Shown here one piece after another: positions 15,943 through 24,714 of a stretch of DNA of 64,000 nt. The DNA comes from Olivibacter sp. XZL3 (GTDB lineage Bacteria; Bacteroidota; Bacteroidia; Sphingobacteriales; Sphingobacteriaceae). The DNA is taken from NCBI RefSeq assembly GCF_004368405.1, contig NZ_SBJH01000033.1, positions 1 through 64,000 of the forward strand, given 5' to 3'. The translations under genes and the position numbers were made by a program. The notes beneath the pieces were generated by a model. It had not been told where the DNA came from. It saw only the letters and a program-made list of their open reading frames with translations, and made no database searches. The stretch's first letter is position 1; every line of letters starts with the position of its first letter.

Positions 15943-17013
15943 ATGAAAGGATTAATTAAGAAATCGAGTTGTTTGGTCTTGCTGACAGCATTTTTAGCAG
16001 GTTGTAGCAAGAATGACGAGGCGCCATATGTGCCTCCGGTTATTGAAGGAAGTATAACCGCTGCGCTTGGCGAAGAATTGGAAAATCAGGTCTTTGTCAA
16101 CCTGGCGAAAAAAGAATTGCTTTCCGTGCCTGCGGGTAGCTGGGACTTAGCCTTCCAGAGCAGCGGAGGTACAGCAATCCGCGTGAATACAGGAAAAAAA
16201 TCATCTGTATACATTGCGGAAACAACCGATTTTGCGTCGGTCACAAGTGCACCTGCAGCACGTGCTTTTGCCTATGATGATCCGGCAGCCATGTCCGACC
16301 CTTCCAAAACGGCTATCGGTGAATGGATGGCAGCTGGGGCGAGTAAAAATCTGGTCTATATCATTAATCTTGGGAACGATGCGCCCGCATCATCCAATCC
16401 ATTGGGATACAAAAAAATGCAGGTGACTGGATTCGAAGATGGGGTTTATCATATAAAATATGCAAACCTCGACGGAACGGAAGCGGGCGAAGCCGATATA
16501 CCTGTCAATACACGTACCAATTACACCTATTATTCCTTTGCGAAGGGGGTGGTACAAGTGGAACCTGATAAGGATAGCTGGGATCTGGCTTTCGCAGGAA
16601 TTACCGTTGCAGGTGGAGGGCCTCCGGGAAGTTATGTGGTTTCTTTTGCGGTGATCAGCAACACACTGAACGGAACGCGTGTGGCGGAAGACAATCCCGG
16701 TAAAGAGCTAGTCGATTCTGATCTTCCCGAGGACCCTATTAACCAGCTCCCCGATAGCGAGAGTAATTATGAAACACTCAGCAAGGCTGATTACGCACGT
16801 ATCGGCGGCAGTGATAACCCGCTGGCCATTGGTCGCGATTGGTATCAGATATTAAAACCCCATAGCGACGGGATTTATAAGGTCTACAATTGGCGTACTT
16901 ATCTAATTAAAACGCAGCACGACCAATACTTCAAGCTGAAGTTTACTGCTTATAAAAGTGTTGAAACAGGGGAGAAAGGCTACCCATCATTTGAATATCA
17001 GGAGTTACCGTAA
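15943..17013 (+). CDS. hmuY: HmuY-family haem-binding lipoprotein
   Basis: 356 residues with a lipoprotein signal, FLAGC lipobox at Cys21. The SWDLAFQSSGGTAIRVNTG and DSWDLAFAGITVAGGG repeats are typical of HmuY-type all-beta domains, which seem duplicated here. HmuY proteins capture haem at the surface and hand it to HmuR. In Porphyromonas two His residues bind the haem, while other homologues use Met. Ligands here cannot be assigned by eye. The gene lies between the receptor and HmuS, with 57 and 7 bases on either side. It is longer than the classical ~215-residue HmuY, in line with larger Bacteroidota homologues. Confidence 0.8.
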   Translation: MKGLIKKSSCLVLLTAFLAGCSKNDEAPYVPPVIEGSITAALGEELENQVFVNLAKKELLSVPAGSWDLAFQSSGGTAIRVNTGKKSSVYIAETTDFASVTSAPAARAFAYDDPAAMSDPSKTAIGEWMAAGASKNLVYIINLGNDAPASSNPLGYKKMQVTGFEDGVYHIKYANLDGTEAGEADIPVNTRTNYTYYSFAKGVVQVEPDKDSWDLAFAGITVAGGGPPGSYVVSFAVISNTLNGTRVAEDNPGKELVDSDLPEDPINQLPDSESNYETLSKADYARIGGSDNPLAIGRDWYQILKPHSDGIYKVYNWRTYLIKTQHDQYFKLKFTAYKSVETGEKGYPSFEYQELP

Positions 17014-17020
17014 ATAATAA

Positions 17021-20000
17021 ATGATTAAGATGTCTGCTTATTGGAAAAAAGGCCTGGGCCTACTGATCACTGTGTTGCTTTTGTTGGGATGCTACTTGTC
17101 TTACGAAAAATACCTAGGTCCAACGCGTATTGCATTTGTCAATTATTCTTCCTTTCATTTAGCTCGCATCCAAAAGGCAAATGACAGTCGTTGGGTCAAA
17201 ATTGTTGCCTTGGCAGAAGAGGATATTGAACGAAAAGTTGATGGTTTTGACGCCGTATTTGTGTTCGGCCGGGGTTTGAAGTTGAACCCGGAACAGCTAA
17301 AGGCTATCCGACAGGTTGCGAAAGCAGGTACGCCGGTATTTGGAGAGCTGGTGAACCCCGATCAGGAGGTAACCAATATCGAGGGAGAGCGCCTGGATAA
17401 GGTGAACGCTTACCTTCGAAATGGAGGTGGAAAGAACTTTACAAACTTTTTGCACTATACGCGCACCGTATTGGATGGCAAAAGATGGCCGGCGTTGGCG
17501 GTAGCAGAACCGGTTCTACTTTCCAAGGATGTGCTCTTCCATTTGGACGACGAACAAGTGTTTGAAAAGGTAGCGGATTATGAACAATACCTCCATAAAA
17601 GTGGTCTTTTTAAAACTGAAGGGGCCAAAATTGCTTTATTGACCAGCGTGCCCGGGCCGTTCAATGCGAACAGGGATCACTTGGACGCCATGATTAAGGC
17701 TTTTGAAGCGAAAGGGTGGAACGTGTATCCAATTGCCAGCACTTCTAAGCGACTGCAGTTCCTGCAAGAAATCAATCCGGCACTGGTAGTCGAACTGCCG
17801 CATGGGCGCTTGTCAAACGGGAATGCCGATGCTGCTGTAGCTTGGCTGCGCGAACGGAATATCCCTATGCTGAGTCCTTTAAGTATTTTTAACTTATACG
17901 ACGATTGGAAGGCAGATCCGCAGGGCATGAGTGGCGGCTTGCTAACCATGAGTGTCGTGCTACCGGAGGTAGATGGCGGAATTGCTCCCTATACCATTGC
18001 CGCCCAGTTTAAGGATGAGTCGGGCTTTGCAATTTATAAAGTGATTCCCGATCGCTTGGAAAAATTCTGCACATTAATAGAGAAATGGTTGGCGCTAAGG
18101 GAAAAGAAAAACAAGGATAAGAAAGTGGCGATTTACTACTTCAAAGGACCGGGATTGAATAGCTTGGTGGCCTCCAATCTGGAGGTGGTGCCGGCATTGT
18201 ATAACACCTTGAAAATGTTGAAAGACGCTGGCTATACCGTGGACGGACTCCCTGCCGATGCCGAAGAACTGGGAAAGCGCCTTCAGTTGGACGGCGCTGT
18301 ATTAAACCCGTATGCGGAAGGTAGCCTTGCACGTTTCTTTAAAGAGGGAAAACCGGCATTGGTACCGGTTGATAGTTTTGCTAACTGGGCGAAAAGCGAC
18401 TTAACGGATAGTATGCGGGTTGCCATGGAGCACAAATACGGCAAGGTGCCGGGCGCCTATATGGTTGCTTCGCAAGGAGGTGCAGATTATATCGGGGTAG
18501 CCCGAGTTGCTTTTGGTAATGTAGTGCTGTTGCCTCAACCATTACCCGGTGTCGGTGAGGATACCTTTAAACTGATTCATGGTGCCGAAACGGCGCCACC
18601 TTATCCTTATGTCGCTTCGTATTTATGGGCTAGGCATGCGTTCGGTGCTGATGCGCTGATTCACTTTGGAACCCATGGGAGCCTTGAATTTACGCCCGGA
18701 AAACAGGTCGGCCTGAGCGATGACGATTGGAGTGATGCGCTCATCGGCAATACCCCTCATTTTTATGTGTATACGATGTCGAATGTGGGCGAAGCCATTA
18801 TCGCTAAAAGGCGAAGCTATGCAGCCATCTTATCGCACCTAACGGCACCCTTTATGCAGAGCGGCACCTATAACGAATTAGCCCAGCTGGAAAACGATCT
18901 GCATCGATGGCATGAGCTTGAAAACCCGCTTTTGAAAGAAGAATATGGTAAATCGATCAGCGCCCTAGCTAACAAGTTAGGACTGTATAACGACCTGCAA
19001 GCCGATACGCTTCAGTCGCTTTCAGAAAGTCAGCTTAAAAAATTGGCCGACCTGGTGGAGGAGATCGATAATGAAAAGGTTAGCGAGGGTTTATATACGC
19101 TTGGCAAGCCTTACACGGAGCAGCAAATTAACAAAACGGTACGGTTGATGTGCATCGATCCTATCAGCTATGGACTGGCCTCGATGGATATTGCAAAAGG
19201 CTTGGTTAAACCGGAAATATTGGACGATAAGCTGCTATTTGGCAAACGCTATAGAAAAAAGGCGGAACAGATAGTGGATCAACGCCTGGCGTCGCTTGAT
19301 ACCTCTTTGACGGCCGTTCTCTCTGCGACCGATATAAAGCGGGCGAAAGATTGGCTGAATCAGTCTGCCAAAGGAAAGCGAAAGATGCCGGATGCACCAG
19401 GGCCGGTGAACGAAAAAGAGGCCGCTTTTGCACAGGCTTATTCTTCGTTAGCGGAAGCGGTCACCCACATTGGCCAATACAAACAGGCGCTGCGGGAAAG
19501 TACAGATGCGGAGTTGAAGGCAATACGGAACGCCTTAAACGGCGGTTATACGGCCCCATCAGTGGGCGGCGACCCGGTCGCCTCGCCGATGGCGCTGCCT
19601 ACGGGAAAAAATATGTATAGCATTGATGCTGAAAAAACACCTACCGCGCAGGGTTGGCGGGTAGGCGTTTCGCTAGCCGAGAAAACTTTGCAGGCATTCC
19701 GTGATGCGCATGACGGCAAATATCCCACTAAAGTAGCGCTAACCTTTTGGGCTGGCGATTTTATACAGACAGACGGGGCCATGTTGGCTCAGGCTTTTTA
19801 CTTACTAGGCGTTGAGCCTGTCCGCGATATGATGGGGAAGGTGGTCGATCTTCGGCTGATTCCTTCCGATCAGTTGAAACGACCGCGTATTGATGTGGTG
19901 GTGCAGACATCCGGACAATTCCGCGATTTGGCGGCCTCGCGGATAGCCCTATTGAATAAAGCCGTTAATATAGCTGCTCAGGCGAAGGATAGCGAACAGC

Positions 20001-21115
20001 CGAATTTCGTCGCCGAGGGAATTCGCACAAGCGAACGTTTGCTGAAGGAGAAAGGATTCTCGCCCCGGGACGCGAAGGAGTTGGCTGTGCTACGGGTATT
20101 TGGCGGTGTAGACGGTAGCTACGGTTCGGGGATTATGGGGATGGTGGAACGCAGTGATCGTTACCATAGTTCAGACGAAGTGGCGGATACTTATATACAT
20201 AATATGGGCGCCGCTTATGATAGCGAAAATAAGTGGGCGGTTTTTAGAGAGGGTTTGTTTGAAACCGCCTTAGAACATACCGATGTGGTATTGCAGCCGC
20301 GACAAGGAAACACCTGGGGGCCATTGAGCTTGGATCATGTTTATGAGTTTGCCGGTGGACTGAACAATGCGGTAAGAAAGGTGACCGGAAAAGAGCCGGA
20401 TGTGCTGTTCAGCGACTTCCGCAATCCGCAGCATGCACGTATACAAAGTATGAAGGAGGCTGTATGGGTAGAGGCACGGAGTACCATTTTGAATCCAAAA
20501 TATGTACAAGAGATGCTGAAGGGAAGTAGTTCGAGCGCAGAGACATTTGCAGAGACTTTTCGTAATACGTTTGGATGGAATGTAATGAAAAGCGATGTGA
20601 TTGATAATGAGTTGTGGAACCAATTGCACGCAGTTTACGTGAGCGATAACTTGGATTTAGGTGTAGCGGCTTTCTTCAAACAGCAAAATCCTTACGCCTT
20701 GGAAGAGATGAGCGCCGTGCTGATGGAGGCGCACCGGAAGGGCTTTTGGTCGGCAAGTACAGCGCAGCTGCAGTCGACCGCTACCTTGCATCTAGCATTG
20801 GCAAAGGAATACGGCGCGGCATGCAGCGAGTTTGTTTGCGGAAATAAGGCTTTGCAACAGGAGATCTCCAAGTACCTCACTCCTGATGAGCAGAAAGCTT
20901 ATAATCAAGCGATCGACCGGGCAACAACAGTAAGCAGTGGAAACAAAGACCAATCGCAGGTAAGCCTTAAGAAAGAGGAGGAAGGGAACAGCAAGCAGCC
21001 GACAGAGAAAACACGGCAAGGTGGCGACAAAATCTCGTGGTTATGGCCCACGATGATGTTGATTTTAGTGGTGCTTAGCTTAATAATCCGTCGATATAGG
21101 AGGAGTAGCCGATAA
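17021..21115 (+). CDS. hmuS: HmuS: membrane-anchored CobN-like chelatase subunit
   Basis: 1364 residues, a CobN/magnesium-chelatase-H family protein. An N-terminal helix (about residues 8-27) and a C-terminal helix (SWLWPTMMLILVVLSLIIRR) anchor the large domain, probably in the periplasm. The family signature HFGTHGSLEFTPGK places His548 and His552 at the core. GGVDGSYGSGIMG and PRQGNTWGPLSLDHVYEF are further CobN blocks. No ChlI/ChlD-type AAA partner is encoded here. Cobaltochelatase would need CobST, so metal removal from haem (the activity reported for Bacteroides HmuS) fits better. Coupling to the MotA/ExbB-like gene downstream suggests use of the proton gradient. Start may be Met4. Confidence 0.85.
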   Translation: MIKMSAYWKKGLGLLITVLLLLGCYLSYEKYLGPTRIAFVNYSSFHLARIQKANDSRWVKIVALAEEDIERKVDGFDAVFVFGRGLKLNPEQLKAIRQVAKAGTPVFGELVNPDQEVTNIEGERLDKVNAYLRNGGGKNFTNFLHYTRTVLDGKRWPALAVAEPVLLSKDVLFHLDDEQVFEKVADYEQYLHKSGLFKTEGAKIALLTSVPGPFNANRDHLDAMIKAFEAKGWNVYPIASTSKRLQFLQEINPALVVELPHGRLSNGNADAAVAWLRERNIPMLSPLSIFNLYDDWKADPQGMSGGLLTMSVVLPEVDGGIAPYTIAAQFKDESGFAIYKVIPDRLEKFCTLIEKWLALREKKNKDKKVAIYYFKGPGLNSLVASNLEVVPALYNTLKMLKDAGYTVDGLPADAEELGKRLQLDGAVLNPYAEGSLARFFKEGKPALVPVDSFANWAKSDLTDSMRVAMEHKYGKVPGAYMVASQGGADYIGVARVAFGNVVLLPQPLPGVGEDTFKLIHGAETAPPYPYVASYLWARHAFGADALIHFGTHGSLEFTPGKQVGLSDDDWSDALIGNTPHFYVYTMSNVGEAIIAKRRSYAAILSHLTAPFMQSGTYNELAQLENDLHRWHELENPLLKEEYGKSISALANKLGLYNDLQADTLQSLSESQLKKLADLVEEIDNEKVSEGLYTLGKPYTEQQINKTVRLMCIDPISYGLASMDIAKGLVKPEILDDKLLFGKRYRKKAEQIVDQRLASLDTSLTAVLSATDIKRAKDWLNQSAKGKRKMPDAPGPVNEKEAAFAQAYSSLAEAVTHIGQYKQALRESTDAELKAIRNALNGGYTAPSVGGDPVASPMALPTGKNMYSIDAEKTPTAQGWRVGVSLAEKTLQAFRDAHDGKYPTKVALTFWAGDFIQTDGAMLAQAFYLLGVEPVRDMMGKVVDLRLIPSDQLKRPRIDVVVQTSGQFRDLAASRIALLNKAVNIAAQAKDSEQPNFVAEGIRTSERLLKEKGFSPRDAKELAVLRVFGGVDGSYGSGIMGMVERSDRYHSSDEVADTYIHNMGAAYDSENKWAVFREGLFETALEHTDVVLQPRQGNTWGPLSLDHVYEFAGGLNNAVRKVTGKEPDVLFSDFRNPQHARIQSMKEAVWVEARSTILNPKYVQEMLKGSSSSAETFAETFRNTFGWNVMKSDVIDNELWNQLHAVYVSDNLDLGVAAFFKQQNPYALEEMSAVLMEAHRKGFWSASTAQLQSTATLHLALAKEYGAACSEFVCGNKALQQEISKYLTPDEQKAYNQAIDRATTVSSGNKDQSQVSLKKEEEGNSKQPTEKTRQGGDKISWLWPTMMLILVVLSLIIRRYRRSSR

Positions 21116-21125
21116 CGATTGAAAG

Positions 21126-21872
21126 ATGGAAGAAACTATTGTGCTTTTGCTCCTTGTAACCGCTTTGATAAGTTTACTGCGTGCAAGCTTATGGAAGCGT
21201 TGGCCACAGGTAATTGCGTTTGGGGTAGTGGCCTCGCTCTTTAGTTGGTGTATGTTCCCTTTAGCCATTGAACAGAACAATAAATTTTTGCGGCATTTCG
21301 TCGAGAACAGCGAATGGCTCCACAATCTTGGTGCGATTGCCATTTTGGAGGCGCTTCTTTTTCTTTGCCTGGGACTTGATCTATTAAAGCAAGGTTATGG
21401 TTGTTTTACGCAAGCCGCTAGAGCGCAGCGATGGATGATGCGGATACTGCAGTGGTATCCCGGAATGGCGGTCTTTGTTGCGTTGTTCTATTTAGAGGTA
21501 TCGCTTGTGCTGAAAAATGAATCGATGGCTTTCGGTGAATTGGCGGCTTTGATAACGGCGGCGGCGTTTGCAGCTGTTTGCCTTACTGTTGGTATTATAC
21601 GGCTACTGTTGCCTGAAAAGGAGCTTCGTTTGCAAATTACCTGCTTTCTGCTGTTGCTGCAACTGGCCCTGGTGTTGATCGTAACCGCTTTTCCTGGAAT
21701 AAATGGATATCGATTGTCTGATACTCCTTCCATGCCATTCCACTGGCAGCCCTTGTTAGCTTGCTTCGCTTTATTGATTGTTTGTGCGACGGCAGGGTAT
21801 CAACGCGCTAGGCGACAGGCCGGGGATATTCCCACACGATTAAGAAACAACAGAAAAATTAATAAAAAATAG
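21126..21872 (+). CDS. hmuT: HmuT: polytopic inner-membrane protein of the haem operon
   Basis: 248 residues with about seven membrane helices (near 4-18, 28-48, 67-87, 110-130, 137-162, 170-190, 208-228) and a basic C-terminal tail. No enzymatic motif is visible. Position, length and topology match HmuT of hmuYRSTUV operons, whose function is not established. It starts 10 bases after HmuS and ends 9 bases before HmuU, clearly one transcript. Confidence 0.7.
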   Translation: MEETIVLLLLVTALISLLRASLWKRWPQVIAFGVVASLFSWCMFPLAIEQNNKFLRHFVENSEWLHNLGAIAILEALLFLCLGLDLLKQGYGCFTQAARAQRWMMRILQWYPGMAVFVALFYLEVSLVLKNESMAFGELAALITAAAFAAVCLTVGIIRLLLPEKELRLQITCFLLLLQLALVLIVTAFPGINGYRLSDTPSMPFHWQPLLACFALLIVCATAGYQRARRQAGDIPTRLRNNRKINKK

Positions 21873-21881
21873 AAAAAGATT

Positions 21882-22493
21882 ATGCAGTATTTTGATAAGG
21901 CAATATTTTGGCTTTCTAGCGGCTTGTTGGTGCCGGTTATGGTGGCAGTTGCTTACTTCTTAGTGAAAGCACTGATGCAGGTCGGCCAATTTTATGCGCA
22001 GTATATGGCGAGAATACGGTTCGATAAACAGCTGACAGCGTGGTTAGCGGAGGCTGACGAACAACGAATTGATGAATTTTTACAAAGCAAGTCCGAGCAG
22101 CCCGCTCTTTGGTCAGAAGCCTTAGGCCAATTAGCGAAATATCGTCATAGCGAAGCGCATCGAGACAAGGCAATTACGGAGTTCGAAATAAGCTGCGAAA
22201 AGGAATTGGATAAAAGCCGTACGCTTTCGAAGATGGGCCCCATATTAGGACTTATGGGCACCCTTATTCCGATGGGGCCCGCATTGGCCGGGTTGGCATC
22301 GGGCGATATAGCCGAAATGAGCCACCATATGCAGGTTGCATTCAACACGACGGTTGTAGGGTTGGTAATCGGTTGTATTGGATACTTGATTTTGCAAACG
22401 AAGCAACGTTGGTTCGCAGAAGATCTGAATCGATTGGAATTTATAAACGATCTGCTACGGAAAAATGTAAATAACGGAATCGGAGGAGCTTAA
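21882..22493 (+). CDS. hmuU: HmuU: MotA/TolQ/ExbB-family proton channel protein
   Basis: 203 residues with three membrane helices (about 10-32, 115-138, 148-170) and the family block SKMGPILGLMGTLIPMGPAL followed by FNTTVVGLVIGCIGY. These are the conserved MotA/TolQ/ExbB helices that line the proton path. With HmuV it may form a dedicated motor that energises HmuS or the receptor. The start codon lies 9 bases after the HmuT stop, and its stop is 2 bases before HmuV. Confidence 0.85.
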   Translation: MQYFDKAIFWLSSGLLVPVMVAVAYFLVKALMQVGQFYAQYMARIRFDKQLTAWLAEADEQRIDEFLQSKSEQPALWSEALGQLAKYRHSEAHRDKAITEFEISCEKELDKSRTLSKMGPILGLMGTLIPMGPALAGLASGDIAEMSHHMQVAFNTTVVGLVIGCIGYLILQTKQRWFAEDLNRLEFINDLLRKNVNNGIGGA

Positions 22494-22495
22494 AT

Positions 22496-22840
22496 ATGAG
22501 AAGAAAGAATAGAAGAAGAGCATTCGCTTCAGAGGGTGATGACGTTAATCCCTTACATGCGGTCGCAAACTTGTTTGACGTAAGCATTGTTTTTGCCGTG
22601 GCACTGATGGTGGCCTTGGTGACGCGCTTTAATATGACGGAGGTGTTCGGTAAGGAAGATTATACCATCGTGAAAAATCCCGGTAAGGAGAATATGGAGA
22701 TCATCACGAAAAAAGGGAAGGAAATAAGTAAGTATAAGGCTAACAACGAAACGGGAAGTGACAGAAAAGGGAAGGGTAAACGTGTTGGAACAGCATATGA
22801 ACTGGAAGACGGCGGAATCATTTATGTACCAGATGAATGA
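22496..22840 (+). CDS. hmuV: HmuV: DUF2149 protein, ExbD/TolR-like partner
   Basis: 114 residues: a basic start, one membrane helix (SIVFAVALMVALVTRF, ~28-44), then a soluble C-terminal part rich in Lys/Gly with KNPGKENMEIITKKGKEI and a final GGIIYVPDE. This is the DUF2149 pattern seen next to MotA/ExbB-like genes. A single-pass protein with a periplasmic domain pairs naturally with HmuU in the way ExbD pairs with ExbB. It is the last gene of the operon. No terminator hairpin was recognised behind it. Confidence 0.75.
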   Translation: MRRKNRRRAFASEGDDVNPLHAVANLFDVSIVFAVALMVALVTRFNMTEVFGKEDYTIVKNPGKENMEIITKKGKEISKYKANNETGSDRKGKGKRVGTAYELEDGGIIYVPDE

Positions 22841-23008
22841 GCCTTTACTTATTTCGTCGTTTCTTTAGAAGTCAAAATGGCTTTTGATGGATGTCGACCT
22901 GGCAGCTGCCGAAATGGCGCTTGGCTTAGTTAAATAATTTACTATCTTTAAGAAGCCTGCACGAAGCGGGTCTAACTATTTTGGACGGCATGTTTTTTTC
23001 TAATATAA

Positions 23009-24451
23009 GTGAAATCGGCAAAAGATAAGCGTGCATATGACGCTGTTGTTGTTGGCTCGGGGCCAAATGGATTGGCAGCGGCCATCACATTGCAACAAAA
23101 GGGACTTTCAGTGCTATTACTCGAAGGCAAAGATACCATCGGCGGTGGCTTAGGTACTGCTGAGCTGACTTTGCCTGGTTTTTTGCATGATGTATGTTCG
23201 GCCATTCATCCAATGGCAGCTGCTTCACCATTTTTCGCGACGCTTCCCTTGGCGGATCACGGATTGCGTTATGCTTACCCCGAAATTTCTGCCGCGCATC
23301 CTTTTGATTCGGGTGAGGCAGCCGTATTGCTCAAGTCCATTGAAGAAACAGCGAGGTTATTAGAAAAAGATAATCAGGCCTATCTCAAGCTTATTAAGCC
23401 AATTGCAAGCGATTGGCCGTCAATAGTAGGCGATGTACTGAGTCCGCTTCATATACCAGCTAAGCCTGTTTCTATGGCGAGATTTGGTTTAAAGGCTATC
23501 CCCTCAGCTTTAACTATTGCGAAGCGTTTTAGTACCGAGAAAGCAAAGGGATTGTGGGCAGGGATGGCCGCCCATGCTATTCAACCACTTTCTAATTTAA
23601 CTACCTCGGCTATCGGATTGGTACTACTGGTGGCAGGGCATCTAGGCGGATGGCCAGTGCCTATCGGTGGATCGCAACAGATTGCGAATGCCTTAGCGTC
23701 CTATTTTGTTTCGCTTGGTGGAAAAATTGAAACCGAAAGCTATATCACATCGCTAGGGCAATTACCTAGCAGTCATGCCGTATTGTTCGATGTTACGCCT
23801 CGGCAGCTACTTAAAATAGCGGGACATCAGTTTTCCGCTGTATATAAAGGGCAGTTAGCACGTTATCGCTACGGAATGGGCGTGTTTAAAGTAGATTGGG
23901 CGCTAGATGGGCCAGTTCCTTTTACAGCGGAAGCGTGTCGCCGTGCGGGGACTCTCCACATTGGTAATACCTTGCAGGAGATTACCCGAAGCGAGCAATT
24001 GAGCGCGCAAGGCAAACATCCCGAGCGCCCTTTCGTCTTGATGGCACAACAGAGTATTGTGGATACAAGCCGTGCTCCCGCCGGTAAGCATGCTGTATGG
24101 GCTTATTGCCACGTTCCGCATGGGTCCACTGTAGATATGACGGAGCGGATTGAAAAGCAAATAGAACGTTTTGCGCCCGGCTTTCGAGAACGAATACTGG
24201 CAAAACATACCATGAACACCGTCGAGATGGAAAATTACAACGCAAATTATATCGGTGGAGATATTAATGGCGGTATGCTTGACATCCGACAGCTATTTAC
24301 GCGCCCTGCATTGCGCTTATCGCCGTACAGAACCTCCAAGAAAGGTTTGTATATCTGTTCTTCGTCTACACCTCCCGGTGGAGGCGTTCATGGCATGTGT
24401 GGTTATCATGCTGCACAACGTGTTTTAAAGGATTTATTTCCCGATAATTAA
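23009..24451 (+). CDS. Phytoene-desaturase-like NAD(P)/FAD-dependent oxidoreductase
   Basis: About 480 residues. The FAD-binding dinucleotide fold VVVGSGPNGLAAA is at residues 13-25, followed by the LEGKDTIGGGLGTAEL motif that closes the FAD site. The C-terminal SSTPPGGGVHGMCGYHAA block is the usual end of COG1233 enzymes. Members desaturate or isomerise carotenoids, retinoids or other lipids, and the substrate is unknown. The best start is the GTG at 23009. It is downstream of the haem operon by 168 bases, probably a separate unit. Confidence 0.85.
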   Translation: MKSAKDKRAYDAVVVGSGPNGLAAAITLQQKGLSVLLLEGKDTIGGGLGTAELTLPGFLHDVCSAIHPMAAASPFFATLPLADHGLRYAYPEISAAHPFDSGEAAVLLKSIEETARLLEKDNQAYLKLIKPIASDWPSIVGDVLSPLHIPAKPVSMARFGLKAIPSALTIAKRFSTEKAKGLWAGMAAHAIQPLSNLTTSAIGLVLLVAGHLGGWPVPIGGSQQIANALASYFVSLGGKIETESYITSLGQLPSSHAVLFDVTPRQLLKIAGHQFSAVYKGQLARYRYGMGVFKVDWALDGPVPFTAEACRRAGTLHIGNTLQEITRSEQLSAQGKHPERPFVLMAQQSIVDTSRAPAGKHAVWAYCHVPHGSTVDMTERIEKQIERFAPGFRERILAKHTMNTVEMENYNANYIGGDINGGMLDIRQLFTRPALRLSPYRTSKKGLYICSSSTPPGGGVHGMCGYHAAQRVLKDLFPDN

Positions 24452-24490
24452 GCAAAAATAAAGATTGCCCTTTTTGTTCGAGTTCGGTTA

Positions 24491-24520
24491 AACATTTTTT
24501 CCATTAATATGAACATTTGT
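24491..24520 (+). promoter_or_regulatory. Direct repeat with AACATTT words upstream of susC
   Basis: AACATTT occurs at 24491 and again at 24512, exactly 21 bases apart (two helical turns). The second copy is part of TGAACATTTGT (24510-24520), which recurs unchanged upstream of GH115 (37210-37220). It is a candidate binding site for the AraC domain of the PUL regulator. Confidence 0.4.
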
Positions 24521-24714
24521 ATTAGCCATTCTTTACAGGAAGTCAATACCTTTACCTCAGATCGAGCAAGTACGATAGCCAAGTAAACCAGCCCCAAAAA
24601 CCTCGCCGTTCATATTGAAGAGGATGATCACTTTTTGAAAGGCCTATTTATTCGGTGTCTGCTTGCTAGCAGATCGTTTATAATTTAACCAAGCTATAAA
24701 CTAATCTTAATTTT

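Noticed and set aside
17021-21115. Aerobic cobaltochelatase CobN for cobalamin synthesis
   Set aside because: No CobS/CobT or other cobalamin genes nearby; HmuR/HmuY neighbours and membrane anchors fit HmuS.
22841-23008. Cobalamin or other riboswitch around the haem operon
   Set aside because: No B12-box or other recognisable riboswitch core was seen on either strand here or at 12785-13148.
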